Assembly: GCF_002117125.1 (NCBI RefSeq)
Contig: NZ_CP019344.1
Span: forward strand, 62,001-126,000
Length of the DNA stretch: 64,000 bases
Direction: 5' to 3'
DNA from: Nonlabens spongiae
GTDB lineage: Bacteria; Bacteroidota; Bacteroidia; Flavobacteriales; Flavobacteriaceae
Under the pieces are notes generated by a model, which saw only the letters and a list, made by a program, of their open reading frames with translations, had not been told where the DNA came from and searched no databases. Both the position numbers and the translations under genes were made by a program. Shown here piece after piece: positions 8,751 to 16,128 of this stretch. The first letter of the stretch is position 1; each line of letters begins with the position of its first letter.

Positions 8751-9956
8751 TTATTTTTTAGTTGCTTCGTAAAGTTCTTTGGTTTGTTTTGCGATGGCTC
8801 GCCAGTCAAAATATTCTTCCACTCGTTTTCTTCCAGCTTGTCCCATACGTTTTCTGAGCTCTGGATTGTTGATCAATTGATTTATTTTTTCGGCGAGATC
8901 TTCAGAGAATTTTTCTGGGCTTTTAGGCTCAAAAGGAGCCTTTTTCTGCTGGTCAATTTCTATAAGATGACCCGTCACGCCTTCAATAACCACTTCTTTA
9001 ATGCCTCCCACGGCACTGGCCACTACTGGGCATTCACAAGCCATTGCCTCCACATTTATGATTCCGAAGGGTTCATAGATAGAAGGGCAACAAAATACCG
9101 CAGCGTGAGAGTAAAGCTCTATAATACTGCGTTTATCCAGCATCTCAGCAATCCAGATGATGTTCTCTCTGTGCTTTCTAGCATCCTGAACCGCTCGTTC
9201 CATTTCCTTGCCTATTTCTGGGGTGTCTGGTGCGCCGGCGCAGAGTACGACTTGAGTATCTGGATCGATATGCCTGATCGCATTTACCAGATGAATAATC
9301 CCCTTTTGTTTAGTAATTCTACCTACAAATAATACAAAAGGTTTATATGGATCGATTCCATGCTTTATTAAAGCCGCAGTACTGGTTTTCTTCTGGTATT
9401 CCTGTAGATCAATCCCGTTATAGATTACTTTGATCTTGTTTTCTGCAATATCAAAATGCTCTAAGACATCTTGTTTTGTGCCTTCTGAGACTGCAATAAT
9501 GGCATCTGCCATTTCTATGGCCGTTTTTTCAACCCAAGATGAAGCGTCGTAACCACCGCCCAACTGATCGCGTTTCCAAGGACGCAAGGGCTCTACAGAA
9601 TGCGTGGTTACCACCAGTGCAGTTCCATAACAAAGTTTAGCAATAATTCCTGCAAAATGAGAATACCAGGTGTGACAATGTACAACATCAGCATCCATGG
9701 GTATCGCATTCATCTGCACACCTGTTTGAAGGGTTTGTAACAAGCCTTTAATTTTAGGATCAGCCTTATCAAAAAAAGAGTCTTTAAAATCGTACCCATG
9801 GACAGATAGCTGTTCACTGCTTATATCTTGATCACCAAAACATCTCACCTCCACTTCCATAAGTTCTGCTAAGAATTTAGCCAGATATTCTACGTGTACT
9901 CCGGCTCCGCCATAAACATGAGGTGGGAATTCTTTGGTAAGGAAAGTAACTTTCAT
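8751..9956 (-). CDS. glgA: Glycogen synthase, GT4 type
   Basis: A 401-residue retaining glycosyltransferase that extends glucan from ADP-glucose (or a related donor). The N-terminus FLTKEFPPHVYGGAGVHVEYL, the FVLFVGRITKQKG segment and the C-terminal ExxxxxxxE motif (YEPFGIINVEAMAC) place it in the GT4 branch usually named 'glycogen synthase, Corynebacterium family', shorter than the ~480-residue GT5 GlgA. In actinobacteria the GT4 enzyme (GlgM) makes maltose-1-phosphate, so the acceptor here (glycogen primer or glucose-1-phosphate) is not certain. First gene of the glgA-glgC operon. Confidence 0.88.
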   Translation of the reverse strand: MKVTFLTKEFPPHVYGGAGVHVEYLAKFLAELMEVEVRCFGDQDISSEQLSVHGYDFKDSFFDKADPKIKGLLQTLQTGVQMNAIPMDADVVHCHTWYSHFAGIIAKLCYGTALVVTTHSVEPLRPWKRDQLGGGYDASSWVEKTAIEMADAIIAVSEGTKQDVLEHFDIAENKIKVIYNGIDLQEYQKKTSTAALIKHGIDPYKPFVLFVGRITKQKGIIHLVNAIRHIDPDTQVVLCAGAPDTPEIGKEMERAVQDARKHRENIIWIAEMLDKRSIIELYSHAAVFCCPSIYEPFGIINVEAMACECPVVASAVGGIKEVVIEGVTGHLIEIDQQKKAPFEPKSPEKFSEDLAEKINQLINNPELRKRMGQAGRKRVEEYFDWRAIAKQTKELYEATKK

Positions 9957-9984
9957 AAGTTTTAAAAGGTGAGTTAATAATCAG

Positions 9985-10002
9985 TTGCTTAAAATTAAGC
10001 AA
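9985..10002. promoter_or_regulatory. Inverted repeat upstream of glgA (candidate operator)
   Basis: TTGCTTAAAATTAAGCAA: 8-bp arms with a 2-bp centre, 29 bp upstream of the glgA start. No T-run follows on either strand, so a terminator is unlikely. The binding protein is unknown. Confidence 0.35.
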
Positions 10003-10098
10003 GTAATTCCAGATTAAGGCTTTATTGAACCTAAGTATCCTATAAATTGACGATTTCTTAGCATGAGTAAGTTACAGATTGTAATTTTGAGTTCTAGA

Positions 10099-10641
10099 AT
10101 GACCTATCTATATATTAAGTCTCTGCACCTTATTTTTGTGATCACTTGGTTCGCAGGCTTATTCTATATCCCTAGATTATTGGTATATCAAATAGAAGCA
10201 CACAACAAGCCTGAACCTGATAAATCCATTCTACTCAACCAACTCAAATTGATGACTAAGAGACTCTGGACCATCATTACCTGGCCCAGCGCAATACTTG
10301 CTACTTTATTTGCCATTTGGTTGCTTATACTTCAGCCTGCATGGTTGCAGCAATCTTGGATGCATGTGAAGCTAGCCTTTGTAGTGCTATTGATAATCTA
10401 CCACTTAAAGACTGGTTTTATAATTAGCGAATTAGATCGTAATGTGGTTAAATGGACCTCAAACGGTATGCGGCTTTATAATGAGGGAGCAACGCTCATC
10501 TTATTTTCCGTAGTTTTCCTAGTCATTCTGAAAAGCGCTTTATCTTGGATTACAGGAGTTATAGGCCTAATTGTATTTGCGCTAATCTTGATGATTCTAT
10601 TTAAAATCTACAAACGTTATCGCTCGAGACAAAGTGAGTGA
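10099..10641 (+). CDS. hemJ: HemJ-like protoporphyrinogen IX oxidase (CopD/UPF0093 family)
   Basis: A 180-residue membrane protein with four to five hydrophobic segments. HemJ features are YIKSLHLIFVITWFAGLFYIPRL at the N-terminus (conserved His), a central WMHVKLAFVVLLIIYH with the conserved lysine, and a C-terminal EGATLILF helix. HemJ oxidises protoporphyrinogen IX to protoporphyrin IX in heme synthesis in bacteria lacking HemG/HemY. A TAATTTTG box at 10082-10089 lies inside the longer reading frame that begins at 10063, so the ATG at 10099, which also matches usual HemJ starts, is chosen. It is transcribed alone; a perfect palindrome copy sits just after the stop. Confidence 0.82.
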   Translation: MTYLYIKSLHLIFVITWFAGLFYIPRLLVYQIEAHNKPEPDKSILLNQLKLMTKRLWTIITWPSAILATLFAIWLLILQPAWLQQSWMHVKLAFVVLLIIYHLKTGFIISELDRNVVKWTSNGMRLYNEGATLILFSVVFLVILKSALSWITGVIGLIVFALILMILFKIYKRYRSRQSE

Positions 10642-10647
10642 TTATTA

Positions 10648-10663
10648 CGCTTTCGCGAAAGCG
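10648..10663. repeat. Iterated palindrome copy 3 (intergenic)
   Basis: CGCTTTCGCGAAAGCG, with symmetry extending three more bases on each side (TTA...TAA, 10645-10666). It lies between the convergent hemJ and LysR genes. Confidence 0.95.
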
Positions 10664-10681
10664 TAACTATTTACAATCACC

Positions 10682-11599
10682 TTACTTCACATAACCGTAG
10701 TAATTATCAATGATCTGTGTACGATGGTTTCTCACAAACTCGATGAAGGTTTTTGGGGCAATGGGCAAATTTTTAGATTTCATCCAGATGATATTCCAAT
10801 AGGTCTCCACCGGGAGACCCTTGGCAGGTATGATTTTAAGGTCACCGCTTTTTAAGGAATCTTGAATGCCTATAAGTGGCATAATAGATACACCCAGACC
10901 AGCAATCACTGCCTGTTTAACTGCCTCATTTGAGGTAAGCTCTATGGTTTTTTTTACTTTTAGTTGACGCTGGGCGATGTAGTTTTCCATCGCAAGTCGT
11001 GTAGCGCTTCCCTGTTCACGGTAGATCAGTCGGTATTGCTCAAGGTTCTTTTTGCTGATGCTCTTTTCCAGATCTGGCATCTCCTTACCGCCCACGAGAT
11101 AAAGTTGATTTTTCATAAGCGAGATGGAATGAGCCTTTATTTTTCTAGGGATGGTAGAAACCATAGCGATGTCGATCTCATTGTTCTCGAGACTTTTAAG
11201 AACTGAGGATTTATTGGTGACATCTACAGATAGATCCACGCTAGGGTATTTTTCTAGAAAATCGGTAATGAAAAAGGGCACGATGTACTTTGCTGTAGAA
11301 ACGGCACCTATTTTTAGCTTACCTGCGACCGCGCCCTGATAAGTTTTTGACTTGTAATTGATCGCTTCTATCTCATCTAAAATGCGTTGAGCAGTATCAG
11401 CAATTTCATGGCCAAATTCTGTTATGGAGATGCGCCTACCTACAGTTTCAAAAAGAGGAATTTCAAATTGATCCTGCAATTTTTTAAGCTGAACTGATAC
11501 TGCCGGCTGGGATAAAAACAGTTCTTCTGATGCTTTGGTAACACTACCTGTATCTCGCACCTTGAGTAAAACGCTCAGTTGATGAAGAGTGTAATTCAT
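10682..11599 (-). CDS. LysR-family transcriptional regulator
   Basis: A 305-residue LysR-type regulator. The N-terminal winged helix-turn-helix (residues ~3-60: LHQLSVLLKVRDTGSVTKASEELFLSQPAVS..LKKLQ) is followed by a periplasmic-binding-protein-like effector domain (from ~90, GKLKIGAVSTAKYIVP). The effector-domain profile resembles CbbR/CcmR-like regulators. It is divergent from the bicarbonate transporter gene with a 116-bp shared intergenic region, the usual arrangement in which a LysR protein controls its neighbour. Control of the transporter in response to inorganic carbon status is therefore inferred. Confidence 0.85.
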   Translation of the reverse strand: MNYTLHQLSVLLKVRDTGSVTKASEELFLSQPAVSVQLKKLQDQFEIPLFETVGRRISITEFGHEIADTAQRILDEIEAINYKSKTYQGAVAGKLKIGAVSTAKYIVPFFITDFLEKYPSVDLSVDVTNKSSVLKSLENNEIDIAMVSTIPRKIKAHSISLMKNQLYLVGGKEMPDLEKSISKKNLEQYRLIYREQGSATRLAMENYIAQRQLKVKKTIELTSNEAVKQAVIAGLGVSIMPLIGIQDSLKSGDLKIIPAKGLPVETYWNIIWMKSKNLPIAPKTFIEFVRNHRTQIIDNYYGYVK

Positions 11600-11715
11600 A
11601 AATGATGATTATAGAATTGATAATAAATATAAATTACAAATTATGAAAGATAGCCGCATCTTTGCGCAAAATTTAATGGGAATCTATATCCTGCATTCCT
11701 AATTTGAGATAGCAA
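11600..11715. promoter_or_regulatory. LysR/sbtA divergent control region
   Basis: This 116-bp AT-rich gap contains TAAT-N8-ATTA at 11621-11636, a T/A-type inverted repeat like LysR boxes, and AAAGAT-N6-ATCTTT at 11646-11663 overlapping a -7-like CATCTTTG. Both are candidate operator sites for the divergent LysR regulator. Confidence 0.4.
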
Positions 11716-12687
11716 ATGGACTTACATCTACTCGTAGACAACCTATCAAACCCTGCTTTACTATTCTTTTTCTTGGGGCTTATTGCTGTTCAGCTTAAAA
11801 GTGACCTGCGCATTCCAGAAAATTCTTCTAAGTTTATATCGCTTTACCTCTTGTTATCTATAGGTTTTAAGGGAGGGCAGGAATTGTCACACAGTACTAT
11901 AGATGGTGAGATTATCTGGTCCTTGTTCTTTGGGATTTTCCTTGCGCTTATTGTCCCCATTTATACCTATTATATACTCCGTATAAAATTCAGCATAGAA
12001 AACTCAGGTGCCATAGCATCTGCTTATGGTTCAGTAAGTGCTGTAACTTTTGTGACTACTATTTCCTTTTTAGAAATGGAAGGGATCCCTTTTGGCGGTC
12101 ACATGGTTGCTGTTATGGCTCTTATGGAAGCGCCCTCAATCATCATAGGGGTCTTGCTCATGGCGATCTATAAACGTAAAGCCGGAGGTGATGAAAATTT
12201 CTCTCTGGGAAGTATAGCTTATCATTCTATTACTAACGGGAGCGTACTCTTGATTCTAGGAAGTTTGGTAATAGGTTATGTAGCGAGCGATGCACAGGCA
12301 GAAGGTATCAAACCTTTTACCACCGACCTTTTCAAAGGTTTCTTAGCAGTTTTCCTACTCGATATGGGGATTACAAGCGGTAGAAAACTAGGCTCCTTCC
12401 TCAAAAAGGGTTGGTTTGCACTCAGTTTTGCCATTTTTATACCTGTATTGAATGGAGTATTAGTTGCAATCGCAACAACGTTTTTTATAGAAGAGCCAGG
12501 CAATAGATTGCTTTTTTCTATTCTAGGGGCGAGTGCGTCTTATATTGCAGTACCTGCAGCCATGAAACTGGCAGCTCCTAAAGCAAACCCCAGTCTTTAC
12601 ATACCCATGGCGCTGGCTATAACCTTTCCATTTAATATCACCTTTGGTATGCCGCTGTACCTCTATGTCATCAATTTGATGCCATAA
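11716..12687 (+). CDS. sbtA: SbtA-type sodium-dependent bicarbonate transporter
   Basis: A 323-residue inner-membrane protein with about ten hydrophobic segments, matching the SbtA family of Na+-dependent HCO3- symporters: NPALLFFFLGLIAVQLKSDLRIPE at the N-terminus, FKGGQEL, the GAIASAYGSVSAVTF segment, a central cytoplasmic loop and the LGASASYIAVPAAMKLA segment. In cyanobacteria SbtA concentrates inorganic carbon; in heterotrophic marine flavobacteria such transporters are thought to feed anaplerotic carboxylation. No SbtB-like PII protein or carbonic anhydrase is adjacent. It is monocistronic, divergent from a LysR gene, and ends at a bidirectional terminator. Confidence 0.85.
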   Translation: MDLHLLVDNLSNPALLFFFLGLIAVQLKSDLRIPENSSKFISLYLLLSIGFKGGQELSHSTIDGEIIWSLFFGIFLALIVPIYTYYILRIKFSIENSGAIASAYGSVSAVTFVTTISFLEMEGIPFGGHMVAVMALMEAPSIIIGVLLMAIYKRKAGGDENFSLGSIAYHSITNGSVLLILGSLVIGYVASDAQAEGIKPFTTDLFKGFLAVFLLDMGITSGRKLGSFLKKGWFALSFAIFIPVLNGVLVAIATTFFIEEPGNRLLFSILGASASYIAVPAAMKLAAPKANPSLYIPMALAITFPFNITFGMPLYLYVINLMP

Positions 12688-12724
12688 AAAAACCGCCTCA
12701 AAAATCTTGAGACGGCTTCTTTCC
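12685..12724. terminator. Bidirectional intrinsic terminator
   Basis: CCG.CTCAA / TTGAG.CGG hairpin (12693-12715) with seven A to the left and a T-rich tail to the right, between the convergent sbtA and yceI genes. Confidence 0.75.
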
Positions 12725-12741
12725 ATTAAACTAAAACAATC

Positions 12742-13407
12742 TTACTTTGTTGCAACCAGATCAACGGTTAGCTGTATATCGTCATCGATAGCTTTGTCCT
12801 TTACCACATCTGTAAAGTTGCTGCTACCGTACTTGATGCCCCAGTCCGTACGATCGATCTCAAAAGGCTCGCTCTTAAGCATCATTTTATTCCCCTCATA
12901 AGAAACCATCACTGGGAAAGCAACATTTTTAGTTACATCCTTAAGAGTAAGGTTACCCATAAGCATGGTTTTTCCTTCTTTGCTTTCCACACCAGTAACT
13001 ACAAATTTCGCAGTTGGATATTTTGGCGTATTGAAGAAATCTGTTTCTTTTCCTTCCACGGTACCTTCTAGGTGTGCTTTTAAGTTAGTTGCAGATTCCC
13101 CTTCTAAGTCAGTTACTTCAATACTTGTCATATCAACAGTAAACTCTCCGCTTTCCAGCTCCTCGCCGTTAACTTTTACCATACCGTCCTTTAGCATGAT
13201 GTTACCAGTATGTTCTCCAGCTACTTTAGATCCTACCCATGCAATTTTTGAGTTTTGGGTATCTACGTTATAAGTTACCGCTTCCATAGTTGCCTCAGCA
13301 ACTTCTGCTTCTTCTTTAGCTTCTACTTCATTTTCAGCATCCTTACATGCTGCAGTAAACGCGATCATTGCTGCAAGACCGGTTACTTTTAAAAAATTTT
13401 TGTTCAT
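12742..13407 (-). CDS. YceI-family lipoprotein
   Basis: A 221-residue lipoprotein: lipobox FTAAC, an acidic Glu/Ala linker (residues ~20-38), then a YceI lipocalin-like beta-barrel (VDTQNSKIAWVGSKVAGEHTG, GEFTVDMTSIEVTD, FFNTPKYPTAKFVV, MGNLTLKDVTKNVAFP, DRTDWGIKYG). YceI proteins bind isoprenoid or amphiphilic ligands in the periplasm. An upstream in-frame ATG adds 14 residues but would leave the signal peptide internal; ATG 13407 is chosen. A minus-strand -7 match TAAATTTG lies at 13436-13429. Monocistronic. Confidence 0.9.
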   Translation of the reverse strand: MNKNFLKVTGLAAMIAFTAACKDAENEVEAKEEAEVAEATMEAVTYNVDTQNSKIAWVGSKVAGEHTGNIMLKDGMVKVNGEELESGEFTVDMTSIEVTDLEGESATNLKAHLEGTVEGKETDFFNTPKYPTAKFVVTGVESKEGKTMLMGNLTLKDVTKNVAFPVMVSYEGNKMMLKSEPFEIDRTDWGIKYGSSNFTDVVKDKAIDDDIQLTVDLVATK

Positions 13408-13479
13408 GATTAAGTGATTTAATGAAGGCAAATTTAAATGTACATACAAATACCACGGTTAAAATTCTACTAAAAAAGT

Positions 13480-13522
13480 GTTGTGACATTTTGACACAAC
13501 TCTAATGCTGGCAGTACTTTTG
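13480..13522 (+). promoter_or_regulatory. Promoter and overlapping inverted repeat upstream of grpE-dnaJ
   Basis: TTG (13491-13493), a 21-bp spacer and TACTTTTG (13515-13522) form a plus-strand promoter. The -33 element lies inside the inverted repeat GTTGTG-N9-CACAAC (13480-13500), a candidate operator for the chaperone operon. The predicted leader is about 130 nt long and carries palindrome copy 4. Confidence 0.4.
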
Positions 13523-13594
13523 AAATATCGCGCGAGAACAATGGTGTAAGCTAGAGGTTAAGCTTTGAGTATGTTCAGACTTTTGAAAGGTTCT

Positions 13595-13610
13595 CGCTTT
13601 CGCGAAAGCG
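13595..13610. repeat. Iterated palindrome copy 4 (grpE leader)
   Basis: CGCTTTCGCGAAAGCG in the putative 5' untranslated region of grpE, 43 bp before the annotated start. Confidence 0.95.
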
Positions 13611-13653
13611 TAACCATCTAACATACCGCTACCATATAAGCAAGGCACCAGTT

Positions 13654-14277
13654 ATGAAATCATGGTTTAACAGATCAAGTCGTAAAATGGCAAAAAAAGA
13701 TAAGAACACAGAAGAAAAAGCAGCACAGAAGAGTGCTGAAAGCCTTGAAAATCAAAATACTGATGCTGCCGTAGCAGAAGAGCAGGCAGATACAGAGCAA
13801 GCGGAAAAATCTGAGAAACCTGAGCAAAGCGAGACAGAGATGCTCGAGCAACAGGTTAAAGCAGAGAAGGAAAAATTCCTAAGACTATTTGCTGAATTTG
13901 AAAATTATAAGCGACGCACTGCAAAAGAGCGTGTGGAATTTTTCAAGACAGCAGGAGAGGGAGTTCTTAAGGATATGCTTCCCGTTTTGGATGATTTTGA
14001 TCGTGCAATGGTAGAAATTAGCAAAAGTGAAGATGAGCAACTTGCTACTGGTGTAGGTTTTATCGCAAATAAACTGCGTGCGACACTTAAGAGTAAAGGG
14101 CTGGAAGAAGTAGAGGTAGCTGCAGGGGAAACCTTTGATGCAGATGTGCATGAAGCAGTGACTCAGATTCCAGCGCCTAGTGATGACCTCAAAGGTAAGA
14201 TCGTAGATGTTGTGGAAAAAGGATATAAACTGGGAGACAAGATCATTAGGTATCCCAAAGTAGTTATAGGACAATAA
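13654..14277 (+). CDS. grpE: GrpE nucleotide exchange factor
   Basis: A 207-residue protein (196 if ATG 13687, MAKKDK, is used) acting as the ADP/ATP exchange factor for DnaK. A low-complexity Glu/Ala/Gln N-terminal tail (to residue ~65) leads into the long paired helix (FLRLFAEFENYKRRTAKERVEFFKTAGE) and four-helix/beta-wing domain ending GDKIIRYPKVVIGQ. An AAGG sequence before 13654 weakly favours the longer start. dnaJ follows after 1 bp, so the two are translated from one transcript; dnaK is not in the window. Confidence 0.92.
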   Translation: MKSWFNRSSRKMAKKDKNTEEKAAQKSAESLENQNTDAAVAEEQADTEQAEKSEKPEQSETEMLEQQVKAEKEKFLRLFAEFENYKRRTAKERVEFFKTAGEGVLKDMLPVLDDFDRAMVEISKSEDEQLATGVGFIANKLRATLKSKGLEEVEVAAGETFDADVHEAVTQIPAPSDDLKGKIVDVVEKGYKLGDKIIRYPKVVIGQ

Positions 14278-14278
14278 T

Positions 14279-15403
14279 ATGGCAGATTTTTATGAAATAT
14301 TAGGCATTTCAAAAGGTGCCTCGGCAGCCGAAATCAAGAAAGCTTACCGTAAAAAGGCCATAGAGTTTCACCCAGATAAAAATCCTGGTGACAAGACTGC
14401 AGAAGATAACTTCAAGAAAGCAGCTGAGGCTTATGAGACCTTAAGCGATCCACAGAAAAAGGCGCGTTATGATCAACTGGGACATCAAGCCTACACCTCT
14501 GGTGGAGGAGGCGGCTTCGGTGGAGGCCGCGGTTTTGACATGGAGGACATCTTCAGTCAGTTCGGCGATATCTTCGGCGGCGGCGGTGGCGGCTTTTCAG
14601 GTTTTGGCGGTTTTGGCGGCGGCGGTGGCCGTAGGCGAGTCAAAGGAAAAGATTTGCGCATACGCGTTTCACTAACTCTGGAAGAAGCTGCAAAAGGAGT
14701 TGAGAAAAAGGTCAAAGTAAAACGCAAAAAACAAGCGCCTGGTGTAACTTACAAAACCTGTTCTACCTGTAATGGATCAGGTCAGGTAACCCGCATTCAA
14801 AATACGATTCTAGGACGCATGCAAACCAGCGCCCCTTGTGGTACGTGTGGTGGTTCAGGTCAGATCATGGATAAGAAACCAGCCGGAGCTGATGCTCAAG
14901 GAATGGTGGTTACAGAAGATCGAGTAAGCATACAGATCCCAGCTGGTGTCGAGAGTGAAATGCGTCTCAAGGTTGCCGGAAAAGGGAACGACGCTCCTGG
15001 GAACGGCGTGAGCGGAGACCTGCTAGTGGATATTGAGGTAAAACCTCATGAAAACCTGCAGCGGGAAGGGAATAATCTCCACTATGATTTGTATTTGAGT
15101 TTGCCTGAAGCAGTTCTGGGAACTTCAAAAGAAATACAGACGGTTACCGGTAAAGTGCGCATTCCTATTGAAGCTGGTATTCAAAGTGGTAAGATTTTGA
15201 GATTACGCGGTAAAGGTATGCCCAGCTTAAATGGTTATGGAACCGGCGATCTATTGGTTCATGTAAATGTTTGGACACCAAGAACTTTAACGAAAGAACA
15301 AAAGGATTTTTTCCAATCGATGATGACGGATTCTAACTTTGATCCAGCTCCAGAGAAAAGTGATAAATCATTTTTTGAAAAAGTAAAGGACATGTTTTCT
15401 TAA
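14279..15403 (+). CDS. dnaJ: Chaperone DnaJ with a reduced zinc-binding domain
   Basis: A 374-residue DnaK co-chaperone. The J domain (residues 1-68) has the HPD motif at ~31-33; two glycine/phenylalanine-rich runs follow (~72-115). The cysteine region holds only two CxxCxGxG-type motifs (CSTCNGSG near 160 and CGTCGGSG near 187), whereas canonical DnaJ has four. The substrate-binding beta domains (DRVSIQIPAGVESEMRLKVAGKG, GDLLVDIEVKPHE, VRIPIEAGIQSGKILRLRGKGMP) are intact. This half-zinc form appears usual in Flavobacteriia from family knowledge. Co-transcribed with grpE and closed by a strong terminator at 15495. Confidence 0.93.
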   Translation: MADFYEILGISKGASAAEIKKAYRKKAIEFHPDKNPGDKTAEDNFKKAAEAYETLSDPQKKARYDQLGHQAYTSGGGGGFGGGRGFDMEDIFSQFGDIFGGGGGGFSGFGGFGGGGGRRRVKGKDLRIRVSLTLEEAAKGVEKKVKVKRKKQAPGVTYKTCSTCNGSGQVTRIQNTILGRMQTSAPCGTCGGSGQIMDKKPAGADAQGMVVTEDRVSIQIPAGVESEMRLKVAGKGNDAPGNGVSGDLLVDIEVKPHENLQREGNNLHYDLYLSLPEAVLGTSKEIQTVTGKVRIPIEAGIQSGKILRLRGKGMPSLNGYGTGDLLVHVNVWTPRTLTKEQKDFFQSMMTDSNFDPAPEKSDKSFFEKVKDMFS

Positions 15404-15432
15404 TATAAACTTAATAGTTTCAAAAATTAGTA

Positions 15433-15527
15433 TATATTTGACATGCATTCAGTTTAATAGCTGATTGTAATTTTTCTTTTTCATAGCAATTTTTCCCACC
15501 TCTTCTAACCAAGAGGTGGGTTTTTTT
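15433..15527 (+). ncRNA. Candidate small RNA (promoter box to terminator)
   Basis: TATATTTG (15433-15440) matches the -7 consensus and lies 55 bp upstream of a strong terminator, with no open frame between. It could give an RNA of about 80 nt, or the terminator may simply end grpE-dnaJ. Speculative. Confidence 0.2.
15495..15527 (+). terminator. Intrinsic terminator after dnaJ
   Basis: CCCACCTCTT / AAGAGGTGGG, 10-bp perfect stem with a 6-nt loop followed by seven T. Confidence 0.9.
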
Positions 15528-15587
15528 ATGACTTTATTTTAGAGTTAAATATTGAACCTTTCAATCTTTATGACGGTCCTACCTTTT

Positions 15588-16026
15588 TCGCCCGAAACCA
15601 AGCTTTCAAATATTTTTCCCTTCGTCTGAAAGGAAACGCTTTGCTCTAGAAAAATCGTAGATAAATAAAACACCTTATTAATAGAAGCCTCTCCCTTCCC
15701 AAAAGGGAGACCGGTCGACGACGAACGGCGAAGCGGTGAGCGGCCAGAGGATTTTGCGGTTGAATTCCAGTCATAATCGTTGTCAAACCCTTCTCGCCCG
15801 AAAGCAAGCTTTCAAACATTTTTCCCTTTAGCTCAAGGGAGGATCCGTTTTTATATAAGAATATGTGGTTTGAAATGAAAGCTTTTGAAATGAGTAAAGA
15901 ACCTCTCCCTTTTTAAACGGGAGACTCGTCGATGATGGCAGTTCTTAATTTGTGGAAGTAACTCCCTCTCCTTTGGAGAGGGCTGGGGTGAGGTCTAGAG
16001 CGAGCGGTCAGAGGGTTTTGCGGTTG
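15588..16026. repeat. Two degenerate copies of a non-coding repeat unit
   Basis: The gene-free stretch 15528-16128 contains two diverged copies of one composite unit. TCGCCCGAAA.CAAGCTTTC occurs at 15588 and 15794; a CTCTCCC....GGGAGA hairpin-like element followed by CGTCGA at 15689 and 15903; and GAGCGG.CAGAGG.TTTTG at 15738 and 16002. GC content is higher than in its surroundings. A third CTCCCTCTCC..GGAGAGGG hairpin is at 15962-15982. No coding potential is seen; the in-frame extension of the next gene across it is rejected. Confidence 0.65.
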
Positions 16027-16100
16027 TCCATTAAATACTTGTGTTCATATCAGCATCTTGAAAGCATATTTCTTATACCCTTCCACGGCATATTAATTGT

Positions 16101-16108
16101 TATTTTTG
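16101..16108 (+). promoter_or_regulatory. -7 box of the TPR protein gene
   Basis: TATTTTTG, 20 bp before ATG 16129. It lies inside the longer frame, supporting the shorter start. Confidence 0.45.
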
Positions 16109-16128
16109 AAGTGCTAGCAAAAGCTTCT

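Noticed and set aside
8784..9332. 182-codon plus-strand frame inside glgA
   Set aside because: Antisense shadow of a strongly conserved enzyme; composition is not protein-like.
15952..16128. 59-codon N-terminal extension of the TPR protein
   Set aside because: It runs across the non-coding repeat and the -7 promoter box, and the signal peptide starts at 16129.
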